From CAIMZW01 sp037130455 (GTDB lineage: Bacteria > Actinomycetota > Actinomycetes > Nanopelagicales > Nanopelagicaceae): 64,000 bases of DNA. The DNA is taken from positions 1-64,000 of the forward strand of contig JBAXSZ010000001.1 of assembly GCA_037130455.1 (NCBI GenBank), read 5' to 3'. Positions 35,755 to 45,117 of the stretch are shown piece by piece (position 1 is the stretch's first letter; every line of letters starts with the position of its first letter). The notes under the pieces are model-generated. The model saw only the letters and a list, made by a program, of their open reading frames with translations. It was not told the DNA's origin and did no database searches. The translations under genes and the position numbers were made by a program.

Positions 35755-35760
35755 TAGCGT
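35755..35760 (+). promoter_or_regulatory. Putative -10 (TAGCGT), leaderless M17 peptidase gene
   Basis: TAGCGT ends 6 bases before ATG 35767, with no ribosome-binding site between. It lies in the 31-base divergent gap with nhaA. Confidence 0.5.
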
Positions 35761-35766
35761 GAGCAT

Positions 35767-37299
35767 ATGAACGCTTTTCCCACCTTAGAGCATCACCGCA
35801 TTCTTCCTTCCAGTGCGGGGTACTGGAAGGGAATTGATGTCGCAGTTTTTGCGGCGAAGCCGGGGTCGGGCGAAGGCCCACGGCCACCATCCTTGATTCG
35901 AAGCGCGGTCAGCACACATTTCGAGAAAACATTTCAGATCGATTTAGCTGTTGCGATAGCTCAGTGGCCAGATTTTCTGGCCAAGCCCGGTGAGATTATT
36001 GAAATTCCAATCGATGACGAAAAGTTCCCATTATCTCGGGTTCTGATTGTCGGCGTAGGTTCATCATCGGCTGATGATTTTCGAAAGGCAGGTGTCGCCC
36101 TTTCAAGAAAAGTGAAGAACTCGGGCAAGCAGATACTGAACGCACTCTTATCCCAGAGAGAAAAACCTTCGACCTCTGAGCGTCAAAGCTCCATCACTCA
36201 CATGGTTGCATTAATACTTTCCAGCTATGTATGGAATATGAAAACCAAGGCCGCGCCTAAAGCTGCACAATTTCGAATTGCAGGTTCCTACCACAATGAA
36301 ATCACTCGAGCGCTTATTTTAGGTGAGGCAGTTTGGAACGCGAGAGACCTCATTCACACACCTTCCAACATTAAGTCTCCGGCATGGATGGCCACTCAAG
36401 CCAAAAAATTGATAGCCAAAACTAAATCCACTGATTATTCAATTAAAGTTTTATCCGGAAAAGATCTCTTGCCTTTTGGTGGCCTTTCGGCAATCGGAAA
36501 TTCTTCACCAAATCCAGGACCTCGATTTATTGAAATTAGTTACGCGCCCAAAGGCTCGCGCAACTGGCCACATGTTGTGTTGGTTGGCAAAGGAATAACC
36601 TACGACACCGGTGGAATTTCATTGAAGCGACCATATGAGGTCATGGCACCTATGAAGTCCGATATGGCTGGTGCCGCTGCTGTTCTTGCCACGATATCGG
36701 CAATGGCAAAAATTGCTCCTAAAGTGCGAGTCACATCGCTAATGATGTGCGCTGAAAATATGCTGTCTGCCACTTCGACTCGACCTTCAGATGTTATTAC
36801 TCAATACGATGGCACGACTGTGGAAGTAATTAATACGGATGCCGAAGGGCTTCTGGTTTTAGCTGATGGTTTGTCCTACGCGGTCAAACACCTGAATCCC
36901 GACTTTCTAGTGGACATCGCCACTCTTACGGGTTCGGCAACTCTTGGGCTAAGTAGACAATATGCAGCTGTCTATGGAAGAAATAACAAGTTGATCAGAA
37001 CTTTCGAAAAGATTGGCGATCGTGTTGGCGATCGAGTCTGGCACATGCCATTAATTGAGGAATATCGCGTTGCACTTGAGAGTTCGATTGCCGATCTCAA
37101 TCACACGGCAGAGAAACCAGATTTCAATGGCGGTTCCATCACGGCAGCGCTTTTCTTGGAGCATTTTGCAAAGAACTCAAATTGGGTTCACTTTGATATT
37201 GCAGGCCCGGCCAGATCCGATGGCGATACTGGAGAAAACCCCAAAGGTGGAACTGGATTTGGAACCAGATTACTCATTGAGTGGATTGCCTCATTATGA
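35767..37299 (+). CDS. M17 leucyl aminopeptidase-family protein with altered active site
   Basis: The 510-residue protein has the M17 layout: an N-terminal macro-like domain and a C-terminal zinc peptidase domain. Metal and acid residues seem intact: K275 and D280 in VGKGITYDTGG, K287, D299 in MKSDMAGAA, and D358/E360 in NTDAEG. The arginine that follows in the family (NTDAEGR) is L362 here (codon CTT at 36850), and the usual PSGxAxRPGD stretch reads LSATSTRPSD. It may be a weakened or non-peptidase form. It overlaps the methyltransferase by 4 bases. Confidence 0.87.
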   Translation: MNAFPTLEHHRILPSSAGYWKGIDVAVFAAKPGSGEGPRPPSLIRSAVSTHFEKTFQIDLAVAIAQWPDFLAKPGEIIEIPIDDEKFPLSRVLIVGVGSSSADDFRKAGVALSRKVKNSGKQILNALLSQREKPSTSERQSSITHMVALILSSYVWNMKTKAAPKAAQFRIAGSYHNEITRALILGEAVWNARDLIHTPSNIKSPAWMATQAKKLIAKTKSTDYSIKVLSGKDLLPFGGLSAIGNSSPNPGPRFIEISYAPKGSRNWPHVVLVGKGITYDTGGISLKRPYEVMAPMKSDMAGAAAVLATISAMAKIAPKVRVTSLMMCAENMLSATSTRPSDVITQYDGTTVEVINTDAEGLLVLADGLSYAVKHLNPDFLVDIATLTGSATLGLSRQYAAVYGRNNKLIRTFEKIGDRVGDRVWHMPLIEEYRVALESSIADLNHTAEKPDFNGGSITAALFLEHFAKNSNWVHFDIAGPARSDGDTGENPKGGTGFGTRLLIEWIASL

Positions 37300-37928
37300 G
37301 CTTGCCTCCTCGCGGAGATATGTCCGCATATTCGGAATCGTTTCCCCATGAAGATATTTTCATGCAGCAAGCTAGAAATAATGGGGCAGAGATTGGCTCT
37401 GTCAATGTGAGCCCGGCTGTTGGTGGATTTATTAAGTTTCTCTGCCAGCTAGCTCAAGTGAAATCAGTGGTGGAGATTGGAACAGGTTCTGGCGTGAGTG
37501 GGCTATGGATTTTTCAAGGATTGCCTAAAGACGGTGTTCTTACATCTATCGATACTGAAAGAGAAAATAGCTCAAGTGCTAGAAAAATTTTCGAAGAGTC
37601 GGGGATTTCATCTCAGCGCTTTCGACTCATTACCGGAAATGTCATAGATGTCGTTGGAAAATTGGCGGACACCAATTACGACCTATTAATTGTTCGGCCG
37701 GCGCAGGACCTCTTCGACATTGTCCAAGAAAGTTATCGACTCTTAGGAGTGCGTGGAATATTAGTTATCGACCAAGTCCTCAGTGGCGGAAAAGTAGCCG
37801 ACCCCACCCAGCGCGATTTCGACAGCATCTCTAGAAGAGACACAATCCGAGCCCTCAAGGAAGATCCCAGATGGAACTCCACTTTGCTTCCAGTGGGAGA
37901 AGGCGTGCTGGTAGCCAGCAAAGTGTGA
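37296..37928 (+). CDS. SAM-dependent O-methyltransferase (family 3-like)
   Basis: The 210-residue class I methyltransferase has the SAM motif VVEIGTGSGVSGLWI (motif I), DTERENSS at motif II and the NYDLLIVRPAQDL region. A related O-methyltransferase gene stands near htrA-tatB in mycobacteria. ATG 37296 overlaps the peptidase stop (ATGA). The DxxxxK metal-binding triad of catechol-type enzymes is not clear, because an arginine-proline pair replaces the usual aspartate, so substrate is unknown. Confidence 0.83.
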   Translation: MSLPPRGDMSAYSESFPHEDIFMQQARNNGAEIGSVNVSPAVGGFIKFLCQLAQVKSVVEIGTGSGVSGLWIFQGLPKDGVLTSIDTERENSSSARKIFEESGISSQRFRLITGNVIDVVGKLADTNYDLLIVRPAQDLFDIVQESYRLLGVRGILVIDQVLSGGKVADPTQRDFDSISRRDTIRALKEDPRWNSTLLPVGEGVLVASKV

Positions 37929-38059
37929 GGAAGTAGTCCAATTTTTTAGGATTGATTTTGGGTAATTCTCAGTAAATATTAGACTTTCGCAGGCAGGATG
38001 GCGGTCTAGTTTTGTTAGGTTGTACCTGTAGAAATGAAAATGATTATTTGGGGGCAAAT

Positions 38060-39259
38060 GTGACCGTCGACGAGCCTGGCTCAAATCCAGCAGTACCAAC
38101 TTCAGATACTCCGTGGTGGTCAACCCCGACACAATCCAAGAATACTTTTTCAACTGGCTTCATCTCCCAGCATGATTTTGCATCCGATCAAAAGCACCCA
38201 AGTTCACGAACCTCAGTAAGTTTTATCTTCGCACTGGTCATGGCACTTGTTGCCGGGGTCCTTGGCTCATTCATTGGCGCCCAATTCAGTACCCACAGCT
38301 CAGCAAAGATTGTTACTACTAATTCCGCCATTGAGCGAGCTCCTAACTCCGTTGCCGGAATCGCAGCCAGAGTTTCTCCATCTGTAGTTTCTGTGGCCGT
38401 GGATAGTTCAAGTGGAAGTGACACGGGCTCCGGTTTTTTTATTGCCAGCAATGGGTACATTCTGACCAATAATCACGTGATCGAATCAGCCGTCACCGAC
38501 AATGGCACCATTACTGTCAGCCTAGAAAATGGTAAGAATTACCCAGCCACAATTGTCGGCCGAGATCAGGCATATGACTTAGCCGTCTTGAAAATAAATG
38601 TTGTCGGTGCCTTGGCGCTAACTTTGGGCAATAGTGACCGGGTCCAAGTTGGCGACGCCGTCATCGCCGTGGGGTCACCGCTGGGATTATCTGGAACGGT
38701 TACCTCTGGAATTATTAGTGCAAAGAATCGCCCGGTTACTACTGGATCCGGAACTGGGGAAAATTCCTTTATTAATGCCTTGCAAACTGATGCGGCAGTC
38801 AACCCTGGTAATTCCGGCGGACCTCTCGTCGATTCCACCGGCGCAGTCATCGGAGTTAATTCAGCTATTGCATCGCTAGGGGCATCCCTGGGCAGCCAAT
38901 CAGGTTCCATTGGGCTTGGCTTTGCTATCCCTATCAATCAGGCAAAAAAGACTGCGGATCAATTGATCAAAACTGGAACCTCCACGCATCCAATAATGGG
39001 CATTTCTCTGGATAATCGCTTCACCGGCACTGGTGCAAAGATCGCCGATACACCTGCCGCAATTTTGAGTGGCGGACCTGCAGCTAAAGCTGGATTAAAG
39101 CCTGGCGACATCATCATTGAATTTCAAGGCAAGCCGGTATCCAATTCCGATGAACTAATCGTAGGAGTGAGATCTCTAAATGTCGGCGACGTCGTCACGG
39201 TGAAGTACCTCCGTGGCACCGTGACGGCAGAGGCTAAACTCACTTTGATTGCTAAGTAA
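38060..39259 (+). CDS. htrA: Membrane-anchored HtrA/DegP-type serine protease
   Basis: From GTG 38060 (GGGGG five bases upstream) the protein has 399 residues: a disordered cytoplasmic N-terminus, one membrane helix (about 54-75), a trypsin-like domain with H139 in LTNNHVI, D173 in YDLAVLKI and S252 in NPGNSGGPL, and a C-terminal PDZ domain (about 305-395). It degrades or refolds misfolded proteins outside the membrane. The frame is open to 38012 but lacks a better start. The 131 bases before it presumably hold its promoter; I see no clear one. Confidence 0.93.
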   Translation: MTVDEPGSNPAVPTSDTPWWSTPTQSKNTFSTGFISQHDFASDQKHPSSRTSVSFIFALVMALVAGVLGSFIGAQFSTHSSAKIVTTNSAIERAPNSVAGIAARVSPSVVSVAVDSSSGSDTGSGFFIASNGYILTNNHVIESAVTDNGTITVSLENGKNYPATIVGRDQAYDLAVLKINVVGALALTLGNSDRVQVGDAVIAVGSPLGLSGTVTSGIISAKNRPVTTGSGTGENSFINALQTDAAVNPGNSGGPLVDSTGAVIGVNSAIASLGASLGSQSGSIGLGFAIPINQAKKTADQLIKTGTSTHPIMGISLDNRFTGTGAKIADTPAAILSGGPAAKAGLKPGDIIIEFQGKPVSNSDELIVGVRSLNVGDVVTVKYLRGTVTAEAKLTLIAK

Positions 39260-39273
39260 TAACCGGATACGAC

Positions 39274-39279
39274 TACTCT
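39274..39279 (+). promoter_or_regulatory. Putative -10 (TACTCT), leaderless tatB
   Basis: TACTCT ends 6 bases before ATG 39286, within the 26-base gap after htrA. Confidence 0.45.
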
Positions 39280-39285
39280 TACGCC

Positions 39286-39597
39286 ATGTTCAATATTGGA
39301 GCCGGTGAGTTCATAATGCTCGCTGTTTTGGCACTCATCTTGGTCGGCCCGGATCGCCTGCCCCATGTCGCCGCAGAAGCGGCAAAAATGCTAAAGAAGG
39401 TCCGCGCCATGTCACAAACGGCCACAGCTGAACTTCGCGAAAATCTGGGACCAGGTTTTGAGGACTTGCAGGTTTCTGATTTAAATCCAAAAAAGTTTAT
39501 TCAAAAGCATCTCAATGAAGCGATGGATGGTGTCAATCCTGCTGCTGAAATTGCTGAGATAAAAAATGCGGCAAAAATTGATCCAGATTTGTTATGA
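39286..39597 (+). CDS. tatB: Sec-independent translocase protein TatB
   Basis: The 103-residue protein has the TatA/B pattern: a short N-terminal membrane helix (FNIGAGEFIMLAVLALILVG), the GPDRLPHVA hinge with the conserved Gly-Pro, then an amphipathic and charged helix. TatB passes folded twin-arginine substrates to TatC. The htrA-tatB-mrp order is the mycobacterial one. Its end overlaps mrp by 4 bases. Confidence 0.9.
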   Translation: MFNIGAGEFIMLAVLALILVGPDRLPHVAAEAAKMLKKVRAMSQTATAELRENLGPGFEDLQVSDLNPKKFIQKHLNEAMDGVNPAAEIAEIKNAAKIDPDLL

Positions 39598-40724
39598 GTT
39601 CACTTTCAGTCATTGAGCAGGCCAATGCTGCACTCGCCACGGTTATAGATCCGGAACTACATCGACCGCTTCCAGAACTGGGAATGGTGGAGTCGGTTGA
39701 ATTTGCGAGCGGAATTCTCACAGTAAAGATCCTTCTAACAATTTCTGGTTGCCCGATGCGGGATCGGTTGCAACGGGATGTGTTGGCGGCAGTTTCACCT
39801 ATCGCTCAGGTCACATCAATAGATCTGCATTTTGGGGTTATGAATGAAGCCCAGCGCGATGCCGTCAAGAAACTCCTCAGAGGTGGACGTGAAAAATTTA
39901 TTCCCTTCGCTCAACCGGATTCGCTCACACGTGTCATTGGTATCGCTTCGGGTAAAGGTGGTGTCGGAAAATCTTCAGTCACTGTGAACCTAGCTGTTGC
40001 CGCAGCCGCACGGGGATTGAAAGTTGGGATTTTGGATGCCGATGTTTATGGGCATTCGATTCCTCGCCTCATGGGCATCTTGGGTCAACGTCCAACTGCC
40101 ATCGATCAGACCTTTATTCCGGTGGAAAACTTTGGCGTCAAGGTTGTATCCATGGAAATGTTTAAGCCAGAACGGGCCGACCCCATCGCTTATCGAGGGC
40201 CACTGCTTCATAGAGTCCTGGAACAATTGCTCAGCGATGCTTATTGGGGCGATTTAGACCTTTTGCTCTTGGATCTGCCACCGGGTACTGGTGATATCGC
40301 AATCTCCTTAGGCCAACTCATTCCTTCATCCGAAATTTTGGTGATTACAACGCCACAGATTGCCGCCGCTGAAGTTGCCGAGCGAGCTGGCCGAATCGCG
40401 CACCAGATGAAGCAGCATATTTTAGGCGTAGTTGAAAATATGTCCGATATTTCCTGCCCTGCGTGCGGAGAGCGGATCTCTATTTTTGGAAGCGGTGGCG
40501 GGGCCGAGACTTCGGCTCGACTTTCAGCCCTAGTTGGAGCAGATGTTCCGCTCCTGGTTCAGATACCTTTTGATAGCCAACTTCGCGAAGGTGGTGATGG
40601 TGGAGAGCCGATCGTGCGTAGTACGCCTGATTCACCGGCCGCCCAGGCCTTCGCTCAACTTTTGGATAAATTGCTGATCCGGTCAAAATCAATTGTGGGC
40701 GTGCCCCTACCGCTTCACACCTAA
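39594..40724 (+). CDS. mrp: Mrp/NBP35-type iron-sulfur cluster carrier ATPase
   Basis: The 376-residue protein has an N-terminal MIP18/DUF59 domain (about 1-90, with ISGCPMRDRL) and a P-loop ATPase domain with the deviant Walker A GIASGKGGVGKSSV and the CxxC cluster site ISCPACGE. Such proteins assemble and transfer Fe-S clusters. The start overlaps tatB by 4 bases. Confidence 0.93.
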   Translation: MSSLSVIEQANAALATVIDPELHRPLPELGMVESVEFASGILTVKILLTISGCPMRDRLQRDVLAAVSPIAQVTSIDLHFGVMNEAQRDAVKKLLRGGREKFIPFAQPDSLTRVIGIASGKGGVGKSSVTVNLAVAAAARGLKVGILDADVYGHSIPRLMGILGQRPTAIDQTFIPVENFGVKVVSMEMFKPERADPIAYRGPLLHRVLEQLLSDAYWGDLDLLLLDLPPGTGDIAISLGQLIPSSEILVITTPQIAAAEVAERAGRIAHQMKQHILGVVENMSDISCPACGERISIFGSGGGAETSARLSALVGADVPLLVQIPFDSQLREGGDGGEPIVRSTPDSPAAQAFAQLLDKLLIRSKSIVGVPLPLHT

Positions 40725-40733
40725 GATTTAGCC

Positions 40734-42080
40734 ATGAAACAGTCACCAGCCCCAATCTCTGGGATCAATACGGTGGCTCGCAAGATAGTTGGTCGCCGAG
40801 ATTCTGTTTTAGCAAGGAAAAATATTAGGGAATCCCTAGTATCGGTTGCTGGGCTCATTGGCCGGCCGGTTCGAGATAACGACGGTCTCGATATCGGTAA
40901 ATTGGTAGATGTTGTGGTGCGCCACGGCGAAGAGACGTATCCACCTGTATCCGGGCTGATTGTAAAAGTTGGCCAACGAATCTTGTTCGTCAACGGCGCC
41001 AGAATTTCCCAATTGACCAAAGATGAGATTCGACTTTCTTCAACGAAAATAAATTTGGAAGTATTTCAACGTCGCCCAGGTGAATCGCTTCTGGATGCCG
41101 ATGTTATTGATCATCAAATTGTCGATGTCGACGGACTGCGAGTAGTCCGATCTTCAGATCTTTATCTCGCTCCCTTCGATAAGGAGATTCGTGTTGTTGG
41201 CGTGGATATTTCTTTTGTCTCTTTCCTGCGGCGAGTTTTCCCCGGCGCCATCCGACGTCGACCTACACCAGAACATGTAGTGGATTGGGCATCTGTTGCC
41301 TCGTTAGCCGATGGAACGGGAGTCGTTCGCACTGCTGGATCACGTGCGGCGCTGAGTCAGTTGCGTCCTGCAGACTTGGCCGACTTGATTGAAGACTTAG
41401 CAGGTCGCGAACAAGGTGCCCTTATTGAATTGCTTGACCCCGAGCTTGCTGCCGATGTTTTGGAAGAGATGGAAGAAGAAGAATTGCAAGGTTTGATAAG
41501 GGGATTGTCCGCAGAGCGTTCGGCGGAATTATTGGCCCGAATGGAGCCGGATGAAAGTGCTGAAGTACTTAGAGATTTAGATGTAGAACACCGTGAAAGC
41601 ATTTTGAGCGTCATGGATCCAGCCATTGCCAAGCAGCTGCGCCACCTAGTTTCATTCGATGAAACGCATGCAGGTGGAATTATGACCACTCATATCCTCA
41701 TTGTTCGCGAAAATGACACTGTTGCTTCGGCTCTTGATTTGCTAGTGCAAAACCGAGAGCGCGATATATCTGATGGTGTAGTTGTCGTTGATGGTCGTGG
41801 CAAACTCCTTGACCATATTCAAGTCATCGAGCTTGTTGCCGCTAAGCCGTCAGCACTACTTTCGACCTTGATTGGTCCGCCATACCCAACGGCAGTCCGA
41901 CTGGAAGCACCCCTAGATGAAGTTATCGATGAGTTCTCGGACAACCGAGGTTCTTCGATCATTGTCATCGATGAGAAAAATAAACCCGTAGGGCGAATAT
42001 TGGCCGACGATTTGGTGGACGCTCTTTCGCATCTTGCGGATCGGCGAATCTTTACGCAAGGCACTGGTGGTCTTTCGTGA
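40734..42080 (+). CDS. Soluble MgtE N-domain + CBS protein with N-terminal PRC-barrel
   Basis: The 448-residue protein has a PRC-barrel-like start (about 32-100, SVAGLIGRPVRDNDG), then the superhelical MgtE N domain (about 205-300, LRPADLADLIEDLAG and DPELAADVLEEMEEEEL) and two CBS motifs (about 315-440, SFDETHAGGIMTTHI). In MgtE these parts sense Mg2+ and gate the channel, but here the channel domain is absent. The next gene, a NRAMP-like carrier, overlaps by 4 bases (GTGA) and is the likely partner. Confidence 0.88.
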   Translation: MKQSPAPISGINTVARKIVGRRDSVLARKNIRESLVSVAGLIGRPVRDNDGLDIGKLVDVVVRHGEETYPPVSGLIVKVGQRILFVNGARISQLTKDEIRLSSTKINLEVFQRRPGESLLDADVIDHQIVDVDGLRVVRSSDLYLAPFDKEIRVVGVDISFVSFLRRVFPGAIRRRPTPEHVVDWASVASLADGTGVVRTAGSRAALSQLRPADLADLIEDLAGREQGALIELLDPELAADVLEEMEEEELQGLIRGLSAERSAELLARMEPDESAEVLRDLDVEHRESILSVMDPAIAKQLRHLVSFDETHAGGIMTTHILIVRENDTVASALDLLVQNRERDISDGVVVVDGRGKLLDHIQVIELVAAKPSALLSTLIGPPYPTAVRLEAPLDEVIDEFSDNRGSSIIVIDEKNKPVGRILADDLVDALSHLADRRIFTQGTGGLS

Positions 42081-43357
42081 CCGAAGTGAAAAAAGGAGCC
42101 AAGAAGAAAGCACCGGCGGTTAAATCATCCCTCTCGCCAAAACGCATTCGGATCGCAGCTCTCTTGGCAGTAATGGGTCCTGGAGTCATTGCCGGACTTT
42201 CAGATGATGATCCGGCTGGCATCACGACCTATTCCGTTTTAGGCGCAAAATACGGCTATCGAATGCTTTGGGTACTTGTTATCTCCACTGTCGCTCTGGT
42301 GCTCTTTCAAGATTTAGGAGCACGAATTGGCGTTGTCACGCGTCAAGGTTTGATCGGTCTAGTGCGACAAAAATATGGCGCTCGATCCGGCGTTTTGAGC
42401 GCAAGCGCTCTTATTCTTGCCAATATTGGAACCATGACCGCTGAATTTGCAGGTATTGCCGCAGCCGGACAATTGTTTGGTTATTCCAGATACATAACCG
42501 TGCCAATTGCTGCACTGACCGTTTCATTTCTAGTGCTCCGAGGTTCGTTCTCCCGAGTGGAGAAAGTTTTTTTCGTACTCTCCGCGGTTTTCTTTGCCTA
42601 TGTGATCGCTGGTTTTCTTTCTCGCCCAGATTGGGGACAGGCGCTCAGGGGCATGGTTGTGCCGTCGATGCCATTTACTCATGATGCGGTATTTATCGCC
42701 ACTGCAACACTTGGAACAACTCTGGCGCCTTGGGGTCTGGCTTTCATTCAGTCCTATGCGGTTGATAAGCGGCTCACCAAAGATGATTTGAAATTGCTTA
42801 GAGTTGATGTTTGGACTGGTTCACTCTTAACCGGAGTCATTGGCTTCTTTGTAGTCGTCACATGCGCAGCAACTCTTAATAAGCAACATATTTCTATTCA
42901 AGATGCGTCAGATGCTGCGGCCGCGCTTAAACCGCTAGCTGGAACTTTGGCCAAAGATCTCTTTGCCTTCGGTCTCATTGGCGCTGCGCTTTTGGCAGCT
43001 TCAATTTTGCCATTATCTACTGCCTATTCAGTTAGTGACTTAACTGGCCGACCTGCTGCTCTCGATGACGGTCCGCGCGAAGCTCCGCTCTTCTATGGCA
43101 CTTTTGCTGCTATCACGGTGACAAGTGCAATTTTGATATTGATTCCGGGTGCGCCATTAATAACCATATTAGTTTTGACTCAGATTCTTAATGCAGTCTT
43201 GTTGTTACCACTTCTTCTTTATATGTTTGGAATCGCCAGGGATCGTAGATTGATGGGCGATTATGCCGCAACAAAAACTATGAGCGCGATTTATGCGGTG
43301 ATTATTTCGCTCGTTGCTGTATGTGTAGGTTGCATGTTGTGGTTCACGATTAGATAA
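42077..43357 (+). CDS. NRAMP-family divalent metal transporter, non-canonical site
   Basis: The 426-residue protein has about 11 membrane helices of the LeuT-like NRAMP fold. The TM1 metal motif, DPGN in Mn/Fe transporters, reads DDDPAGIT (43-50), and the TM6 motif, usually MPH, reads TTLAPWG (214-220), so the coordinating Asn and Met are both replaced. That is a hallmark of NRAMP-related proteins with other substrates, including Mg2+ transporters. Coupling to the MgtE-type sensor gene supports Mg2+. The start is GTG 42077. Confidence 0.87.
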   Translation: MTEVKKGAKKKAPAVKSSLSPKRIRIAALLAVMGPGVIAGLSDDDPAGITTYSVLGAKYGYRMLWVLVISTVALVLFQDLGARIGVVTRQGLIGLVRQKYGARSGVLSASALILANIGTMTAEFAGIAAAGQLFGYSRYITVPIAALTVSFLVLRGSFSRVEKVFFVLSAVFFAYVIAGFLSRPDWGQALRGMVVPSMPFTHDAVFIATATLGTTLAPWGLAFIQSYAVDKRLTKDDLKLLRVDVWTGSLLTGVIGFFVVVTCAATLNKQHISIQDASDAAAALKPLAGTLAKDLFAFGLIGAALLAASILPLSTAYSVSDLTGRPAALDDGPREAPLFYGTFAAITVTSAILILIPGAPLITILVLTQILNAVLLLPLLLYMFGIARDRRLMGDYAATKTMSAIYAVIISLVAVCVGCMLWFTIR

Positions 43358-44248
43358 ATGGCCACCGACGATCACACCGCCTTACCAGAAGGAAGAGATA
43401 TCGCCTTTCTTTCACTGGGAGTTATTGGGATAGGAACTTCTGGACCCGTAATTGCTCTGAGCACAATGCCAGTTCCGACCTTGATTTTTTGGCGGAATTT
43501 AGGTGGAGCCCTCACCATGCTTCCCTTCGCGCTTAAACGTAAAGAGTGGCGCACTCAAGAGCAGCGAAGAGCTATTTTGTGGTCCTGCTTTGCCGGCTTC
43601 TTATTGGCATTGCACTTCATCGGCTTCTTCATTGCAATGCGCTTTACCAGCGTTGCAGCAGGTACGGCGTTGACCGCTATGCAACCGGTTTTTGCCGCCG
43701 CATTCTTGCGCCTTCGAGGTGGTGTTATTCCACATCGAGCTTGGATTGGTATGGCGATCGCATTTGGCTCGGTTCTGCTAATCACCGGCGTAGATCTTCA
43801 TCTCTCATTCCGATCATTTCTAGGGGATTTAGCAGCGTTGGTGGGCTCGGCACTTGCCGCTGGTTATATGTTGGTGGGAGCGCATGCTCAACGTGCCATC
43901 TCCACAAGCACTTACACGGCAGTTTGTTATTTCCTCTGTTCATTGACCGCATTGCCTATGGTCTTCATGGCTCATTATTCTTTCACTGGATTTCCAGCGC
44001 GTCAGTGGTTCCTAGTACTCGCATTAATAGCGGGCGCCCAAATATTGGGGCATACGATGTTTAATCTTTCATTGAAGCGAGTTTCTCCTGCGGTCGTTTC
44101 GCTTATCGTTTTTTTCGAAGTTCCAGTAAGTGCGATCTTGGCATATTGGTGGATTGGCCAACGACCAACAGCAGGGACTATCCCTGGCATTGTTGGACTT
44201 CTGATTGGTTGCGCGATCTTCGTACTTCGTTCAAAAGTAGCCGAATAA
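43358..44248 (+). CDS. EamA/DMT-family transporter
   Basis: The 296-residue protein has about ten membrane helices in two EamA repeats (about 14-145 and 155-290), typical of drug/metabolite exporters of unknown substrate. It begins directly after the NRAMP stop with no gap, suggesting one mRNA. FWRNLGGALTMLPF and AMQPVFAAAFLRLRGG are typical repeat-1 segments. Confidence 0.88.
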   Translation: MATDDHTALPEGRDIAFLSLGVIGIGTSGPVIALSTMPVPTLIFWRNLGGALTMLPFALKRKEWRTQEQRRAILWSCFAGFLLALHFIGFFIAMRFTSVAAGTALTAMQPVFAAAFLRLRGGVIPHRAWIGMAIAFGSVLLITGVDLHLSFRSFLGDLAALVGSALAAGYMLVGAHAQRAISTSTYTAVCYFLCSLTALPMVFMAHYSFTGFPARQWFLVLALIAGAQILGHTMFNLSLKRVSPAVVSLIVFFEVPVSAILAYWWIGQRPTAGTIPGIVGLLIGCAIFVLRSKVAE

Positions 44249-44259
44249 TTATGGCAAGG

Positions 44260-44265
44260 TAGATT
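44260..44265 (+). promoter_or_regulatory. Putative -10 (TAGATT), leaderless PHP-domain gene
   Basis: TAGATT ends 6 bases before the GTG at 44272. It would start a PHP-marC-mpaB-parA transcript apart from the transporter genes upstream. Confidence 0.5.
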
Positions 44266-44271
44266 GGTCCC

Positions 44272-45117
44272 GTGATTGATCTTCATACCCACACAGTGAA
44301 CAGCGATGGCACGGATACGCCCGCTCAATTGATCAATAAAGCATTGGCCCGTGGAATAGAAGTTTTAGCCATCACAGATCACGACACTATTTCTGGCTGG
44401 GATGAAGCGATTCGGCATCTTCGTCCACCAATGCAACTTGTTCTGGGTTCAGAGATTTCCTGTCAAACCTTGGAGGGCATCAGCGTTCATATGTTGGGTT
44501 TGCTCTTTGACCCAAATTTTGCCCCGCTTTCGGAGGTGATGCAGAAGACCAGAGAAAATCGATACGGCCGAATGGAGAAAATCCTTACTCGACTTAATGA
44601 GGCTGGTTATTTGATAACAATGCACGATGTGTTGCAACAACTTTCTGAAGGCGCCACGTTGGGACGACCACACCTTGCAGATGCATTAATTGCAAAGGGT
44701 TTTGTTAAAGATCGAGAAGAGGCTTTTGCCCAACTCCTGCATAACAATTCCAAGTTTTATGTTTCACACTATTCACCCACCCCTGAAGAAACTGTTCGCT
44801 TGATAAAAGGCGCCGGGGGAGTAGCCGTCATTGCTCATCCGTTCGCATCCCTACGCGGTCGAACCCTCCCACCGGAAGTGTTCGCTTCCTTGGTGGAAGC
44901 GGGTTTGGATGGCATTGAAATTGATCATCGGGATCACTCTGTGACCGAACGAGAGCAACTACGCGGCATCTTGACCGAGTACGATCTTGTTGCTACAGGG
45001 TCCAGCGACTACCACGGAACTGGAAAATTAAATGTACTGGGGGAGTTCACGACTCGACCTGACCAGTGGGAAAAGCTTGAAGCCAGGGCTCGAGAACGAA
45101 GGGTGGTAACGGCATGA
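44272..45117 (+). CDS. PHP-domain phosphoesterase (TrpH/RNase AM-like)
   Basis: The 281-residue protein begins with the PHP metal site IDLHTHTVNSDGTDTPAQL and continues ITDHDTISGW, a GSEISC block, IAHPF and the terminal GSDYHG, so the trinuclear metal ligands are complete. Relatives hydrolyse 3',5'-nucleoside bisphosphates or act as 5'-3' RNA exonucleases. The GTG start fits both the family N-terminus and the -10 spacing. It overlaps marC by 4 bases. Confidence 0.9.
   Translation: MIDLHTHTVNSDGTDTPAQLINKALARGIEVLAITDHDTISGWDEAIRHLRPPMQLVLGSEISCQTLEGISVHMLGLLFDPNFAPLSEVMQKTRENRYGRMEKILTRLNEAGYLITMHDVLQQLSEGATLGRPHLADALIAKGFVKDREEAFAQLLHNNSKFYVSHYSPTPEETVRLIKGAGGVAVIAHPFASLRGRTLPPEVFASLVEAGLDGIEIDHRDHSVTEREQLRGILTEYDLVATGSSDYHGTGKLNVLGEFTTRPDQWEKLEARARERRVVTA

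Noticed and set aside
40725..40733. Magnesium (ykoK/M-box) riboswitch before the MgtE-type gene
   Set aside because: The gap to mrp is 9 bases, so no leader element can fit.
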